Source: Bradyrhizobium sp. LTSP849
GTDB lineage: Bacteria; Pseudomonadota; Alphaproteobacteria; Rhizobiales; Xanthobacteraceae
Direction: 5' to 3'
DNA length: 64,000 nucleotides
Assembly (NCBI RefSeq): GCF_000938255.1
Contig: NZ_JYMR01000052.1
Location: 62,001 to 126,000 of the forward strand
Positions 8,096 to 18,444 of the stretch are shown here, piece by piece. The position numbers and the translations under genes were made by a program. Below the pieces are notes generated by a model that saw nothing but the letters and a program-made list of their open reading frames with translations, had not been told where the DNA came from and did no database searches. Numbering within the stretch: position 1 is the stretch's first letter; the number at the start of each line of letters is the position of its first letter.

Positions 8096-9064
8096 TCAAG
8101 CAGCGCGACGGGCGCTGCGGCGGGCTGCCCAGCGCGGCTGAGCACAGATGTGCCCCAGAAATTCGATGACGGTCAGCGCGCCGAGATAGGCCGTGACGCC
8201 GGTGCCGACGTCGAGTGGCGGATTGACCTCGACGAAGTCGAAGCCCGCGATGTCGTGCCTCTCGGCAATCGCCTTCAGGCTGTCGCGCAGTTCGGGATAC
8301 GTCAGTCCATTGGGCTCGGCCGAAACGCAGCCTGGAACCAGCGACATGTCCATCGCGTCGACGTCGATGCTGACATACACCCGTGAGCCCGCAGGCAAGA
8401 GATCGGCGACCCCTTGCGGGCCGATCCGACGGAACTCGCCCATCGGAATGACGCGGTTGCCTGCGGCAATGACATCCTCCACCTGCGCCGGCGAGTGGCG
8501 CAGGCTGCGGATGCCGACCTGGGTCAGGCTCAGCGCATTCTCCATCCCCGCGATGTGGCGAAACGCATGACTGTTGGTGATGGTCAGATCATTTTCGAAC
8601 GGCGCGTAGTCGGTGTGGGCGTCGAAGTGGATGACATGCAGCTTCTGGTCGAAGGCACGGAAGATCGGATAGGTGATCGAATGATCGCCGCCGAGCACCA
8701 CCGGCAGCGCGCCGCGCTCAAGGATCCCGCGTACCATGGCCGTGATGTTCTCGAAGGTGCGAGGCGCATTGGCCGGATGAATGTCGACATCGCCCACGTC
8801 GGCAATCAGGCGCTGCGACATTTCCTCGACGAGATATTCGCGCCGCGTCTCGGGGTCGTAATAGCCTTTGCCGCTGCCATAGAAGCGCAGGGAATGCTCA
8901 CGTAGCGCGCGCGGCGCGAAGCGGCTGCCGGGCATGAAGGGCGAGCCTTCGTCGAACGGCACCCCGAGCACGGCAATGGCGGCGTCGAGCTGCGACAGGT
9001 CCTCGCAGATGCGCGACCGCAGGAACGAGGGAATGCCGACATAGGGCCGGTTGACGCGGGACAT
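8096..9064 (-). CDS. arginase/agmatinase-family hydrolase (first copy)
   Basis: Metal-dependent ureohydrolase of 322 residues, predicted to release urea from a guanidino compound or to cleave a related amidine. All metal-binding positions of the family are present: GGDHS with His128, DAHTD with Asp148, His150 and Asp152, and SIDVDAMD with Asp234 and Asp236. After the last motif it reads MSLVPGCVSAEPNGL, unlike the LDPxxxPGTGTPxPGG of classical agmatinases, so the substrate may not be agmatine. It starts five bases after the ABC ATPase stop and ends 11 bases before the DUF1989 start, so it is clearly operonic. The Arg/Ala-rich tail (RWAARRSARRAA) is unusual. Confidence 0.88.
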   Translation of the reverse strand: MSRVNRPYVGIPSFLRSRICEDLSQLDAAIAVLGVPFDEGSPFMPGSRFAPRALREHSLRFYGSGKGYYDPETRREYLVEEMSQRLIADVGDVDIHPANAPRTFENITAMVRGILERGALPVVLGGDHSITYPIFRAFDQKLHVIHFDAHTDYAPFENDLTITNSHAFRHIAGMENALSLTQVGIRSLRHSPAQVEDVIAAGNRVIPMGEFRRIGPQGVADLLPAGSRVYVSIDVDAMDMSLVPGCVSAEPNGLTYPELRDSLKAIAERHDIAGFDFVEVNPPLDVGTGVTAYLGALTVIEFLGHICAQPRWAARRSARRAA

Positions 9065-9069
9065 GGCTC

Positions 9070-9888
9070 TTACTCCGTTGTGTCGATTGTCGTACCGGGA
9101 TTGTCGTGGCGGCGGTTTGCCATCACCAGATCGATAAAATTTCGCAGGCGCGGTTCTTTCGGCGCGGCGATGATGTCCCGCGCCGGCCCCTCCTCGAGGA
9201 TCCGGCCCTGATCCATGAAGGCGATGCGATCGGCGACGTTGGCGGCAAAGCCGATTTCATGCGTGACGACCAGCATCGTCATCCCGATCTCTGCCAGTGA
9301 ACGCAGCACGGCGAGCACTTCGCCCACCAATTCCGGATCGAGTGCCGAGGTCGGCTCGTCGAACAGCATCAGGGCCGGATCCATCGCCAGCGCGCGGGCG
9401 ATGGCCACCCGTTGCTTCTGCCCTCCGGAGAGCGCGTGCGGATGGCGGTCCATCCGGTCTGCAAGACCAAGCCGCGTCAGCAGTTCTTCGCCGCGCCGGA
9501 TCGCCTCGGCCCGCGGCCGACCCAGCACCACCGTCTGCGGGCGCACTACGTTCTCCAGCGCCGTCATATGCGGCCAGAGATTAAATTGCTGAAAGACGAT
9601 GCCGACCTGCGGACGCAGGGCGTCGATCTGGCGGCGGCTCTGGTGGCGCACGACGCCGCCCGGCGTCAGTTCGCGCCCCAACGGCTTGCCCGCCACCTCG
9701 ATGAAGCCGTCGTCCGGCTGTTCGAGCCAGGTCAGGCAGCGCAACAATGTGCTCTTGCCGCATCCACTCGGGCCGATCAGCGCGACGATCTCGCCCGCAT
9801 GCACATCGAGATACACCTGATCGAGCGCGATGACGCCGTGAAAGCGCTTGGTCAGCGCCGAGACGCGGAGGACGGGCGTCGCGCTCAT
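9070..9888 (-). CDS. amino-acid ABC transporter, ATP-binding protein
   Basis: ATPase of the polar amino-acid uptake family (GlnQ/HisP-like), 272 residues. Walker A GPSGCGKST is near residues 39-47, the signature LSGGQKQRVAIARAL and Walker B LMLFDEPTSALD follow, with a switch histidine in VVTHE. The ATG at 9888 is chosen because AGGAGG lies five bases upstream; it overlaps the permease stop by one base (TGATG), a typical translational coupling. It works with the two permeases and the binding protein upstream in the same operon. Confidence 0.95.
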   Translation of the reverse strand: MSATPVLRVSALTKRFHGVIALDQVYLDVHAGEIVALIGPSGCGKSTLLRCLTWLEQPDDGFIEVAGKPLGRELTPGGVVRHQSRRQIDALRPQVGIVFQQFNLWPHMTALENVVRPQTVVLGRPRAEAIRRGEELLTRLGLADRMDRHPHALSGGQKQRVAIARALAMDPALMLFDEPTSALDPELVGEVLAVLRSLAEIGMTMLVVTHEIGFAANVADRIAFMDQGRILEEGPARDIIAAPKEPRLRNFIDLVMANRRHDNPGTTIDTTE

Positions 9889-10607
9889 CACGTCCTCCTG
9901 GCAACCAGAGAGAGGTAGCGGTCGGCGATCCGGTTACGGCTGACGGCTTCGGCCTGCACGGCTCCAACCCTGCGTTCCAGCCGCCTGGATATTTCCGCGA
10001 TGACGACTGCCATAAGCCAGTAGATCGACGCGACCGCCGCGAACACCTCGAAGGGGGCGAAGGTGTTTCCCTGCACCACGAGGCTCTGGTAGGTGAGCTC
10101 CGGCACCGTGATGGAGGAAAGGACGGCCGACTCCTTCATCATGGTCAGCGTCATGTTGGTAGACGGCGGCACCAGGGCGCGCAGGATCTGCGGCGCCACC
10201 ACGTGCCACATCGCACTCATTGGCGACATGCCGATGGCGCGCGCGCTTTCGAACTGGCCACGCGGCAATGCGAGAATCGCAGCACGCACGATCTCGGCAT
10301 AATAGGCGCTGGCGAACAGCGCGAGTGCCGCGGTCCCGACCAGGGTCGCCGGCAGTCGGATGCCCCAAAACGGCAATCCGTAATAGACGACGAAGAGAAT
10401 GATGATGAAGGGAATGTTGCGCAGGGTTTCGACATAGAAACCCGTAACGAGTCCCGGCAGCCAACCCGGCATCAGTGCGATCAAGGCAACCGCGATCCCC
10501 GCGGCATAGCCCATCACGAGCGCCGCAACCGAGACCTGGAGCGTCAGCCACGCACCCTGCAAGAGCAGCGGCCAGTAGTCGACCAGAACGGCGGGATCGA
10601 AATGCAT
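9888..10607 (-). CDS. amino-acid ABC transporter permease (second)
   Basis: Inner-membrane permease of the HisM/GlnP type, 239 residues, with about five hydrophobic helices. The family's His/Glu/Gln TM loop is visible as YYAEIVRAAILALPRGQFESARAIGMSP, with the GQ-E-A-A-LG-like core that contacts the ATPase. It starts four bases after the first permease and its stop overlaps the ATPase start. It ends in a short basic tail (LSLVARRT). Confidence 0.93.
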   Translation of the reverse strand: MHFDPAVLVDYWPLLLQGAWLTLQVSVAALVMGYAAGIAVALIALMPGWLPGLVTGFYVETLRNIPFIIILFVVYYGLPFWGIRLPATLVGTAALALFASAYYAEIVRAAILALPRGQFESARAIGMSPMSAMWHVVAPQILRALVPPSTNMTLTMMKESAVLSSITVPELTYQSLVVQGNTFAPFEVFAAVASIYWLMAVVIAEISRRLERRVGAVQAEAVSRNRIADRYLSLVARRT

Positions 10608-10611
10608 CGCT

Positions 10612-11271
10612 TCAGGCCCGCGCCGTAGCGAAGCGGCTTTCCGCCACTCTGCCGGACAGGCTGATGACGAGATTGATCACGAGGAAGACGAGTGCCGAAC
10701 CGATCATGGTCTCGAACGGCCGATAGCTGGCGCTGGCGATCTGCTGCGCTGTGCGCAGCACGTCGACGACGGTGATGACCGACAGAAGCGCGGTGCCTTT
10801 CACGACGATCGTCGCCTCGTTGATCAGCACCGGCACGATACGCCGGAACAGCTGGGGCAGCACGACCCTGAGCCAGATGGCATGGGGCGGGAGTCCGAGC
10901 GCCGTCGAAGCCTCGATCTGACCGACATCGATGGTGGCGAGGCCGCCGCGCATGCTCTCGCTGACGAAGACCATGCTGTTGAAGGCGATGGCCGAGACAC
11001 CCGCCACTTCCGGCGAGAGGTCGAGACCGACCGCCGGCAGCACGTAATAGGCGATGAATATCTGGATCAGGAGCGGCGTGCCACGCACAAAGCTGATGAC
11101 GACGGCGATGCACGCGTTGACGGCGGCGACCTTCAGCGAGCGGACGATGGTCAACGCGGTACCGAGCGCAAGGGCGAGCAGCATGATGATGACAGCCAGC
11201 CGGATGTTCACGGCCGCAGCACCGATCAGACGAGGCAGGATCGACAGCAGAAAGTCGAGCTTGAAGCCCAT
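10612..11271 (-). CDS. amino-acid ABC transporter permease (first)
   Basis: Second transmembrane subunit of the same importer, 219 residues. It shows IRLAVIIMLLALALGTALTI, FVRGTPLLIQIFIAYYVLP and the coupling-loop region ESMRGGLATIDVGQIEASTALGLPP, all typical of polar amino-acid permeases. The two permeases are clearly different proteins, suggesting a heterodimeric channel. It lies 67 bases downstream of the binding-protein gene on the same strand. Confidence 0.93.
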   Translation of the reverse strand: MGFKLDFLLSILPRLIGAAAVNIRLAVIIMLLALALGTALTIVRSLKVAAVNACIAVVISFVRGTPLLIQIFIAYYVLPAVGLDLSPEVAGVSAIAFNSMVFVSESMRGGLATIDVGQIEASTALGLPPHAIWLRVVLPQLFRRIVPVLINEATIVVKGTALLSVITVVDVLRTAQQIASASYRPFETMIGSALVFLVINLVISLSGRVAESRFATARA

Positions 11272-11338
11272 GGCACGGGCCTTTCATATCGGAAGATGCC
11301 TGGTCTCGCCGTTACCCCTTTGTCACCACGTCGATCGG

Positions 11339-12196
11339 CTACATTGCCCCGGGCGGCAGATAGTCTTGATCCGGGATCTTCATTTCGAAGCCGAACCATT
11401 TCTTCTGAAGGGCCGCGAGGCGGCCGTCGTCGCGCATCTTGCGGATCACCGTGGAAATGGCATCGCGCAGGTCCTTGTCGTCAGGCCGCGTCACCCAGGC
11501 GAGATAGGAGAAGCCGCCGTCCTGGGGCGTTGGTGCCAGCAGCTCGAAGACGTCAGGCTTTTCCTTGACCAGCGCGGCGAGGCTCGGCAGCGACTGGATC
11601 ACGGCGTCGGCTTCGCCGCTGGCGAGAGCCACGTAACTTTCGGGGAAAGCGGTGAAGAGCTTCAGTTCCTTGAAGCCCGTCCCGCCTGCGGCCTTCAGCT
11701 TGGCATCGAGCGCACGCGCGACCGGTTCGGTCGACGACGCAAGCTGGGTTGCGACCACCTTGCCGTTGAGATCTTCCACCTTGGTGAGCTTGTCGCCCTT
11801 GCGCTTCATGGCGTAGGGCACGCCGTCGGCGATCGGCATCGTATAGGCGTAACGCTTGGCACGTTCCGCGTTGATGCCGACCGTGGTGGCGACAAAATCA
11901 AACTTGCCGGCCAGCACGCCCGGCAGGATCCCCTGCCAGGGCAGGTCGAGCTGGTTCAGCTTCTTGACGCCGAACTCCTTGACCACTTCGGCGAGAATAT
12001 CGGAACCATAGCCAACGATCTTGCCATCCTTGACGAATTCGAAAGGAGGAAAGGCCGCTTCGGTGCCGACCGTCAGCTCGCCGGTTCGCTTGATCTTGTC
12101 CAGCGTCGTCTCGGCGAAGGCAGGCTGGCTCGCAACCAGCGCGAGGCAGGCGCCGCCCGCCAGAACGCCGAATATCGTACGATTGGTCTTCCGCAT
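11339..12196 (-). CDS. periplasmic amino-acid-type solute-binding protein (family 3)
   Basis: Binding protein of the importer, 285 residues. Signal peptide at about 1-26 (MRKTNRTIFGVLAGGACLAL, cleavage near AFAET), then the family-3 start LDKIKRTGELTVGTEAAFPPFEF, GYGSDILAEVVKEFG and FDFVATTVGINAERAKRYAYT. The ATG at 12196 is chosen because it gives a normal signal peptide and follows GAAGGGATC. The ligand cannot be read; the flanking hydrolases suggest a guanidino or amidino compound related to arginine. It lies 44 bases after the second ureohydrolase gene. Confidence 0.92.
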   Translation of the reverse strand: MRKTNRTIFGVLAGGACLALVASQPAFAETTLDKIKRTGELTVGTEAAFPPFEFVKDGKIVGYGSDILAEVVKEFGVKKLNQLDLPWQGILPGVLAGKFDFVATTVGINAERAKRYAYTMPIADGVPYAMKRKGDKLTKVEDLNGKVVATQLASSTEPVARALDAKLKAAGGTGFKELKLFTAFPESYVALASGEADAVIQSLPSLAALVKEKPDVFELLAPTPQDGGFSYLAWVTRPDDKDLRDAISTVIRKMRDDGRLAALQKKWFGFEMKIPDQDYLPPGAM

Positions 12197-12240
12197 GGCT
12201 GATCCCTTCGTTGTCGATGTCCGCAAAATCTGCCGCCGCC

Positions 12241-13206
12241 TCAGGCAGGCGGCGCGTCGAAATAATTCGCCCTCACCGCCGCGCCGATCAGATTCACGAT
12301 CAGGCGGCCGGCCGTGATGCAGGTGATCATGTTGACGTCGATGGACGGCGTGATCTCTACAATGTCCATGCCAACCACCCGCCCCTTGCGCACCAGGCCG
12401 TGAATGAGCTTGCGGACCTGATGAAACGTGAGGCCGCCCGGAGCCGGGCCCTCGACGGCAGGCATCACGGTCGGATCGAGGCCATCGGCGTCGATGGTGA
12501 TGTAATACTGGCCACCCTCCGGAATCCGCTCGAGTACTGAATCGATGCCCTTGTCGTGCACCTCGAAGGCCGGAATGATGTTGGAGCCGTAGGCAGCCGC
12601 TGCCTCGACCTCTTCGGTCCGTGCGCTGCCCGAGGAGCGAATGCCGATCTGAAAGATCTCGCCAATGTGGGACATCTCGGACGCCCGCCGGATCGGGCTC
12701 GAGAGACCATCGCGAACGCCGTTCACTTCATCGCGCCAGTCGATATGGGCGTCGACCTGGATCAGCGTGATCGGACCATGGCCCTTGAAGGCGCGCAAAA
12801 TCGGGATCGGGATGCCGTGATCGCCGCCGATGGTGATGGGCATGGCGCCTGCGGCAAGGATCTTGCTTACTGCTTCTTCAGCACGGATGGAATGGCTGCG
12901 GAGATCGGTCATATCGGCGGGCACGTTGCCGACATCGACCACTTTCAAGGCACGTCCGCCGTAGATCGGGCCGCCGACGTCAAAATCGTAGCGCTCCAGG
13001 CCGCGACAGATGCGATCGGTGACCGAGCGGACAGCATCGGGTGCGTTCGACTGATCGTTGGTGATCGCGGCGGCATGGTAGGCGCTGCCAAACGGAATGC
13101 CGAGGATGGCAATGTGCGCGTCGAGAGTGTCGAGATCGGTGCAAATGGGCGACCAGAGCAGGCTCTGGTGCTTGAGCGAAGGCGGCACCGTCAGGGGCAG
13201 AGCCAT
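12241..13206 (-). CDS. arginase/agmatinase-family hydrolase (second copy, first gene of operon)
   Basis: Second ureohydrolase of the operon, 321 residues and clearly not a recent duplicate of the one at 8096-9064. Metal positions are complete: GGDHG with His130, DAHID with Asp152, His154 and Asp156, and TIDADGLDP with Asp239 and Asp241. The usual GGDHS serine is glycine, and the loop after the last motif reads PAVEGPAPGGL. NAPDAVRSV and DVGNVP follow agmatinase/guanidinobutyrase patterns. As first gene it sits opposite the LysR gene across 159 bases, a layout typical of LysR-controlled operons. Agmatine, guanidinobutyrate or another guanidino acid are all possible substrates. Confidence 0.88.
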   Translation of the reverse strand: MALPLTVPPSLKHQSLLWSPICTDLDTLDAHIAILGIPFGSAYHAAAITNDQSNAPDAVRSVTDRICRGLERYDFDVGGPIYGGRALKVVDVGNVPADMTDLRSHSIRAEEAVSKILAAGAMPITIGGDHGIPIPILRAFKGHGPITLIQVDAHIDWRDEVNGVRDGLSSPIRRASEMSHIGEIFQIGIRSSGSARTEEVEAAAAYGSNIIPAFEVHDKGIDSVLERIPEGGQYYITIDADGLDPTVMPAVEGPAPGGLTFHQVRKLIHGLVRKGRVVGMDIVEITPSIDVNMITCITAGRLIVNLIGAAVRANYFDAPPA

Positions 13207-13365
13207 ACGTCCTCCAGGTCACAGCAGGTTGGTGTTGCCGAACAAATCGGCATCTGACTGCCAAGCGAGCGGTCTGCGCATCGCCTGGGTGTTCAGCAAC
13301 CGTAACGTGGACCGGACAACGCCCGGAATGACGTTTCCCGAAACCATGCTTGTAGGATCCGCAAC

Positions 13366-14280
13366 ATGAAGCACGTCGCGCCAGCACCCGTTCCGCATCT
13401 CACGGAGACTGATCTCAGGCTGTTGCGCATCTTTCGCGCCGTCGCCGAAGCGGGTGGCCTGACCGCAGCAGAAACCCAGCTCGGGATGGAGCGATCAACC
13501 ATCAGCCGGCATCTGCTGGCGCTGGAAACGCGGCTCGGCAGCCGGCTCTGCTTTCGCGGTCCGACCGGGTTCGAGTTGACCGATTTCGGTCGCAAGGCGC
13601 TACAGGCCAGCATCGCAGCGTGCGACGCACTTGAGATGGTGCATCACGAGCTCAATCTGGCTCGCAACATTCTGTCGGGCGAGCTGAAGATCGGCATCGC
13701 CGACAACTGCCTGTCCAATCCGCATTGCCGGTTGGCGGACACGCTGGCCCAGTTTCGCGCTGCCGCCCCCAATGTCACCCTGAACGTTGCGATCGGCCTG
13801 CCAAGTTCGCTCGTCGAGGACGTGCTGGAGCGACGGCTGCATCTCGCCATCAGCGGGCAGCCTGCTGTCAACGGCAAGCTCGAATACGTCTCGCTGTTCA
13901 CCGAGGAGTTCCGGCTTTACACGGCAGCATCCGGGCCGCTTGCGCTCGACGCCTTGCGCGACGGCGGTGTGGTCCTGGTGACGCGAACAAACGATCGACG
14001 CACACAAAACCTCGCTCGGCGGCTCCATATCAAGCAACACGCTGTCGCCTTCGGACTGGAAGCGGTCGCGACAATGCTGGTCGGCGGCGGGTTTGTCGGC
14101 TTCTTGCCGAGGCATTATGTCGAGATGCTGAGACCGATCCATCAATTGGAGGAAGTCTCGGGCGCCGAGGCGTTTCGCTATACGACCCAGTTCTCGCTGA
14201 TCTCGGCGATCAACCGACCGCTTCCACCGAGTGGCCGGCTGTTGGCCAAACTGCTGACTGATCCAGAGAGCGCAACCTGA
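13366..14280 (+). CDS. LysR-family transcriptional regulator
   Basis: Regulator of 304 residues. The N-terminal winged helix-turn-helix spans about residues 13-75 (LTAAETQLGMERSTISRHL, then ETRLGSRLCFRG), followed by the effector-binding domain with LKIGIADNCLSNPHCRLADTL and GGGFVGFLPRHYVEML. AGGA lies eight bases before the ATG. It is divergent from the seven-gene hydrolase/importer operon, which it most likely controls in response to the imported compound or a product. The operator should lie in 13207-13365; I could not fix a convincing T-N11-A site by eye. Confidence 0.93.
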   Translation: MKHVAPAPVPHLTETDLRLLRIFRAVAEAGGLTAAETQLGMERSTISRHLLALETRLGSRLCFRGPTGFELTDFGRKALQASIAACDALEMVHHELNLARNILSGELKIGIADNCLSNPHCRLADTLAQFRAAAPNVTLNVAIGLPSSLVEDVLERRLHLAISGQPAVNGKLEYVSLFTEEFRLYTAASGPLALDALRDGGVVLVTRTNDRRTQNLARRLHIKQHAVAFGLEAVATMLVGGGFVGFLPRHYVEMLRPIHQLEEVSGAEAFRYTTQFSLISAINRPLPPSGRLLAKLLTDPESAT

Positions 14281-14389
14281 GCGAAGTCTCGGACTTGGCG
14301 TGCATCGCGGCAATCTCTTCAGCAATATCAGACAAAGCACCGTGACTTTGGGAAAGACGCTCGCGCTGCGCGACGACTAGAACGTGGAC

Positions 14390-14455
14390 ATGCCGTTCGA
14401 GCCGGAGGCCGTGCCATATCCGAATTACCAACCGCTGCTGCAACACCTGCGTTGA
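14390..14455 (+). other. short coding-like stretch that may be the lost N-terminus of the catalase gene
   Basis: An ATG at 14390 opens a 21-codon reading MPFEPEAVPYPNYQPLLQHLR that stops at 14453-14455, just as the catalase-like gene becomes readable in another frame at 14452. Its codons mostly end in G or C like real genes here, and LQHLR joins naturally to LIVDALKAVAG. This looks like a one- or two-base shift that splits one gene, but a chance reading cannot be excluded. Confidence 0.35.
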
Positions 14456-15342
14456 TCGTCGACGCGCTGAAGGCGGTCGCCGGCAATCCGCCAAAGGTGC
14501 GCGCGAGCTTTGCCAAGGGCCGCTGCGTGCGCGGCACCTATACCCCGTCCGACCGCGCCGCAGAGATCACGCGATCGCTGAGCTTCACCAAGCCGTCGCG
14601 CGTGCTGGCGCGTTTCTCCGTCGGCGGCGGCAATCCCAAGGTAGCGGATACCAACAACCTCGTGCTGCGCGGCTTCAGCTTCAAGCTCGGCGACGATCAT
14701 CATCGCTCCGACATCGTGATGGAAAGCGCTCCGGTGCATTTTGCAAGGACGCTCGACCAGATGCTGGCCTTCCTCAAGGCGCGCATTCCGGGACCGGACG
14801 GCAAGCCGGACATGGCGACCATCAAGGCCTTCTCCGCCGCCAATCCCGAAACGCTGCATCAGGCGAATTACATCGCCGCGCGGCGGCTGCCCGGAAGCTT
14901 TGCCGGCACGACCTATTGGGGCGTGCACGCCTTTCCCGCGACCAATGCGAAGGGCGAAACGCGGTTCATCAAGTTCAAGGTCGCACCTGTCGGCGGTGAC
15001 GTCACGCTGAGCGAGGACGAAGCCAAAGCGAAATCCGCCGACTTCCTGCACGATGATCTTGCGCGGCGGATCGCAGCAGGCGACGTCCGCTTCAACGTGA
15101 TCGCCCTGCTCGACCGTCCCGGCGACCCCACCATGGACGTGACCATGCGCTGGCCGGATGAGGACAATCGCGAGGAGGTGCGGCTGGGGACGATCGTCGT
15201 CACCAGCTTTGAGGCCGACGACACTTGCGATGCGTCAATCTTCAATCCGGCCAATCTCGCCGACGGCATCGGCCATCCGCCCGACGAAATCTTTGCGGCG
15301 CGCCGCGCGGCCTATGCGATTTCGCTGGCGAAGCGCCGTTAG
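14452..15342 (+). CDS. catalase-family haem peroxidase (SrpA-like), start uncertain
   Basis: Catalase-fold protein of about 296 residues, the short type thought to act as a haem peroxidase. Recognisable parts are VRASFAKGRCVRGTYTPS, ARFSVGGGNPKVAD, LVLRGFSFKL, TYWGVHAFPATNAKGETRF and DGIGHPPDEIFAARRAAYA near the end. The only start in frame is a TTG at 14452 with no ribosome site, and the codons before it back to the LysR stop encode nothing catalase-like. Relatives have more residues before VDALKAV. The N-terminus may therefore be lost through a frameshift (see 14390-14455). It follows the LysR gene by 171 bases. Confidence 0.75.
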   Translation: MIVDALKAVAGNPPKVRASFAKGRCVRGTYTPSDRAAEITRSLSFTKPSRVLARFSVGGGNPKVADTNNLVLRGFSFKLGDDHHRSDIVMESAPVHFARTLDQMLAFLKARIPGPDGKPDMATIKAFSAANPETLHQANYIAARRLPGSFAGTTYWGVHAFPATNAKGETRFIKFKVAPVGGDVTLSEDEAKAKSADFLHDDLARRIAAGDVRFNVIALLDRPGDPTMDVTMRWPDEDNREEVRLGTIVVTSFEADDTCDASIFNPANLADGIGHPPDEIFAARRAAYAISLAKRR

Positions 15343-15349
15343 TCTAGGT

Positions 15350-16300
15350 CTACTCGTCCGGGCCGCCCTGCGCTTCGCGGCGCCACGCGCCCGGGCTGAC
15401 GCCGACCATGGACGAGAACACCCGCGTGAAATGGCTCTGATTGGCAAATCCGGCCGACATCGCGATCTCGGACAACGGCAGATCGCGAACCGTCATCAGT
15501 TGCTTGGCCGCCTTGACGCGCTGGCGGAGCAGCCATTGATGCGGCGGCAGGCCGGTGGAAATCCGGAACGCGCGTGAGAAGTGGCTGACCGACAGGCCGA
15601 GCTCGGCTGCGACCTGCTGCAACGCGACCTTTCCGGTCAGATCGGACTCGAGCCGATCGCATGCGCGCTTCACCTGCCACGGCGCGAGGCCGCCGCGGTT
15701 CGGCTCCGCGCCCGGCTTCAGTCCGCCATAGGTCTGGGCGACGTGGGCGGTGAGCGCCAGCATCATGTGATCGACGAAAAGCTGATTGGTCTCGTCCGGC
15801 CGGCGCAGCCCTTCCTGCAACGAGGCGCCGATATGACGGATGACCCCGTCGTCATGACCGACGCCGGGCTCGTAGCTGAGCTCGCCGATTCGCGGCACAC
15901 CGGGCTGCCTGGCGATGTCGCTCAGCGCCGAACGCGGCAAATAGAAAAACAGCGAGTGAAACGGCTTGTCGATCACGTAGCGCGGATCGCGCTTGAGGTC
16001 GTAGAGATAGGTTGCGCCCGCACGGACATCGGTCTTGGCGACGCAGCGGCCCCGCTCCCAGCATTCGCAATCCGGATAGTCGCGAAATTTTAGGCTGACG
16101 AGATAGGCATCTTCCGCGGGCAGGGAGCCGGAGAGATCCGCCGTCGGATCGTCATTCCGAGCTTCGGTGACCGCGAGTTCGGCGCTGCGGAGTGAGCGCG
16201 TGATCAGCGATGGTGCATCCCTCGAATGCAAAGGACGCCCGAGCCTCTGTCCGTACACACCCGCTTGTGTCATGTCGCTCAATCCATCCGTGAAAGGCAT
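15350..16300 (-). CDS. AraC-family transcriptional regulator
   Basis: Regulator of about 316 residues. The C-terminal AraC domain, roughly the last 100 residues, is clear: GKVALQQVAAELGLSVSHFSRAF, TGLPPHQWLLRQRV, LPLSEIAMSAGFANQSHFTR and VGVSPGAWRR. The N-terminal part includes DYPDCECWERGRCV, an unusual cluster of three cysteines, and a cupin-like region (FHSLFFYLPRSAL). The start is uncertain: ATG at 16300 (MPFTDGL) is used, while 16273 (MTQAG) or a longer form from 16411 are possible. It converges with the catalase gene, seven bases apart. Confidence 0.88.
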   Translation of the reverse strand: MPFTDGLSDMTQAGVYGQRLGRPLHSRDAPSLITRSLRSAELAVTEARNDDPTADLSGSLPAEDAYLVSLKFRDYPDCECWERGRCVAKTDVRAGATYLYDLKRDPRYVIDKPFHSLFFYLPRSALSDIARQPGVPRIGELSYEPGVGHDDGVIRHIGASLQEGLRRPDETNQLFVDHMMLALTAHVAQTYGGLKPGAEPNRGGLAPWQVKRACDRLESDLTGKVALQQVAAELGLSVSHFSRAFRISTGLPPHQWLLRQRVKAAKQLMTVRDLPLSEIAMSAGFANQSHFTRVFSSMVGVSPGAWRREAQGGPDE

Positions 16301-16566
16301 TTCGCCGCCGCCAGCCCTCCGATGCCGATGCATTATCGGAAATCGCCGCGCGCCGGTCCAGCTTCGCCGCATCAACATGAAGGTGTTGTGGCAGGCCGCC
16401 TCACCTATCACGGCAAGACGATTTTCAGAGTAATTTCAGCGTGATTTCACAGGCGTGGCATCGCGAAGGACAGCCACCTAAGCCGGTGCGGCAAATCGCT
16501 GGGCGATTTCATCGTGCGTTCTTGAAACCATTCGCAGCACAAGGCGCGCTCGCGGCCCGCGCAGCC

Positions 16567-18435
<1,869 letters not shown>

Positions 18436-18444
18436 GCGAGTGCC

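Noticed and set aside
13249..13265. Possible sigma-54 promoter (TTGGCA...GC on the minus strand) before the hydrolase operon
   Set aside because: The GG and GC elements are nine bases apart, not ten, and the -12 side reads ATGCC; the match is too poor.
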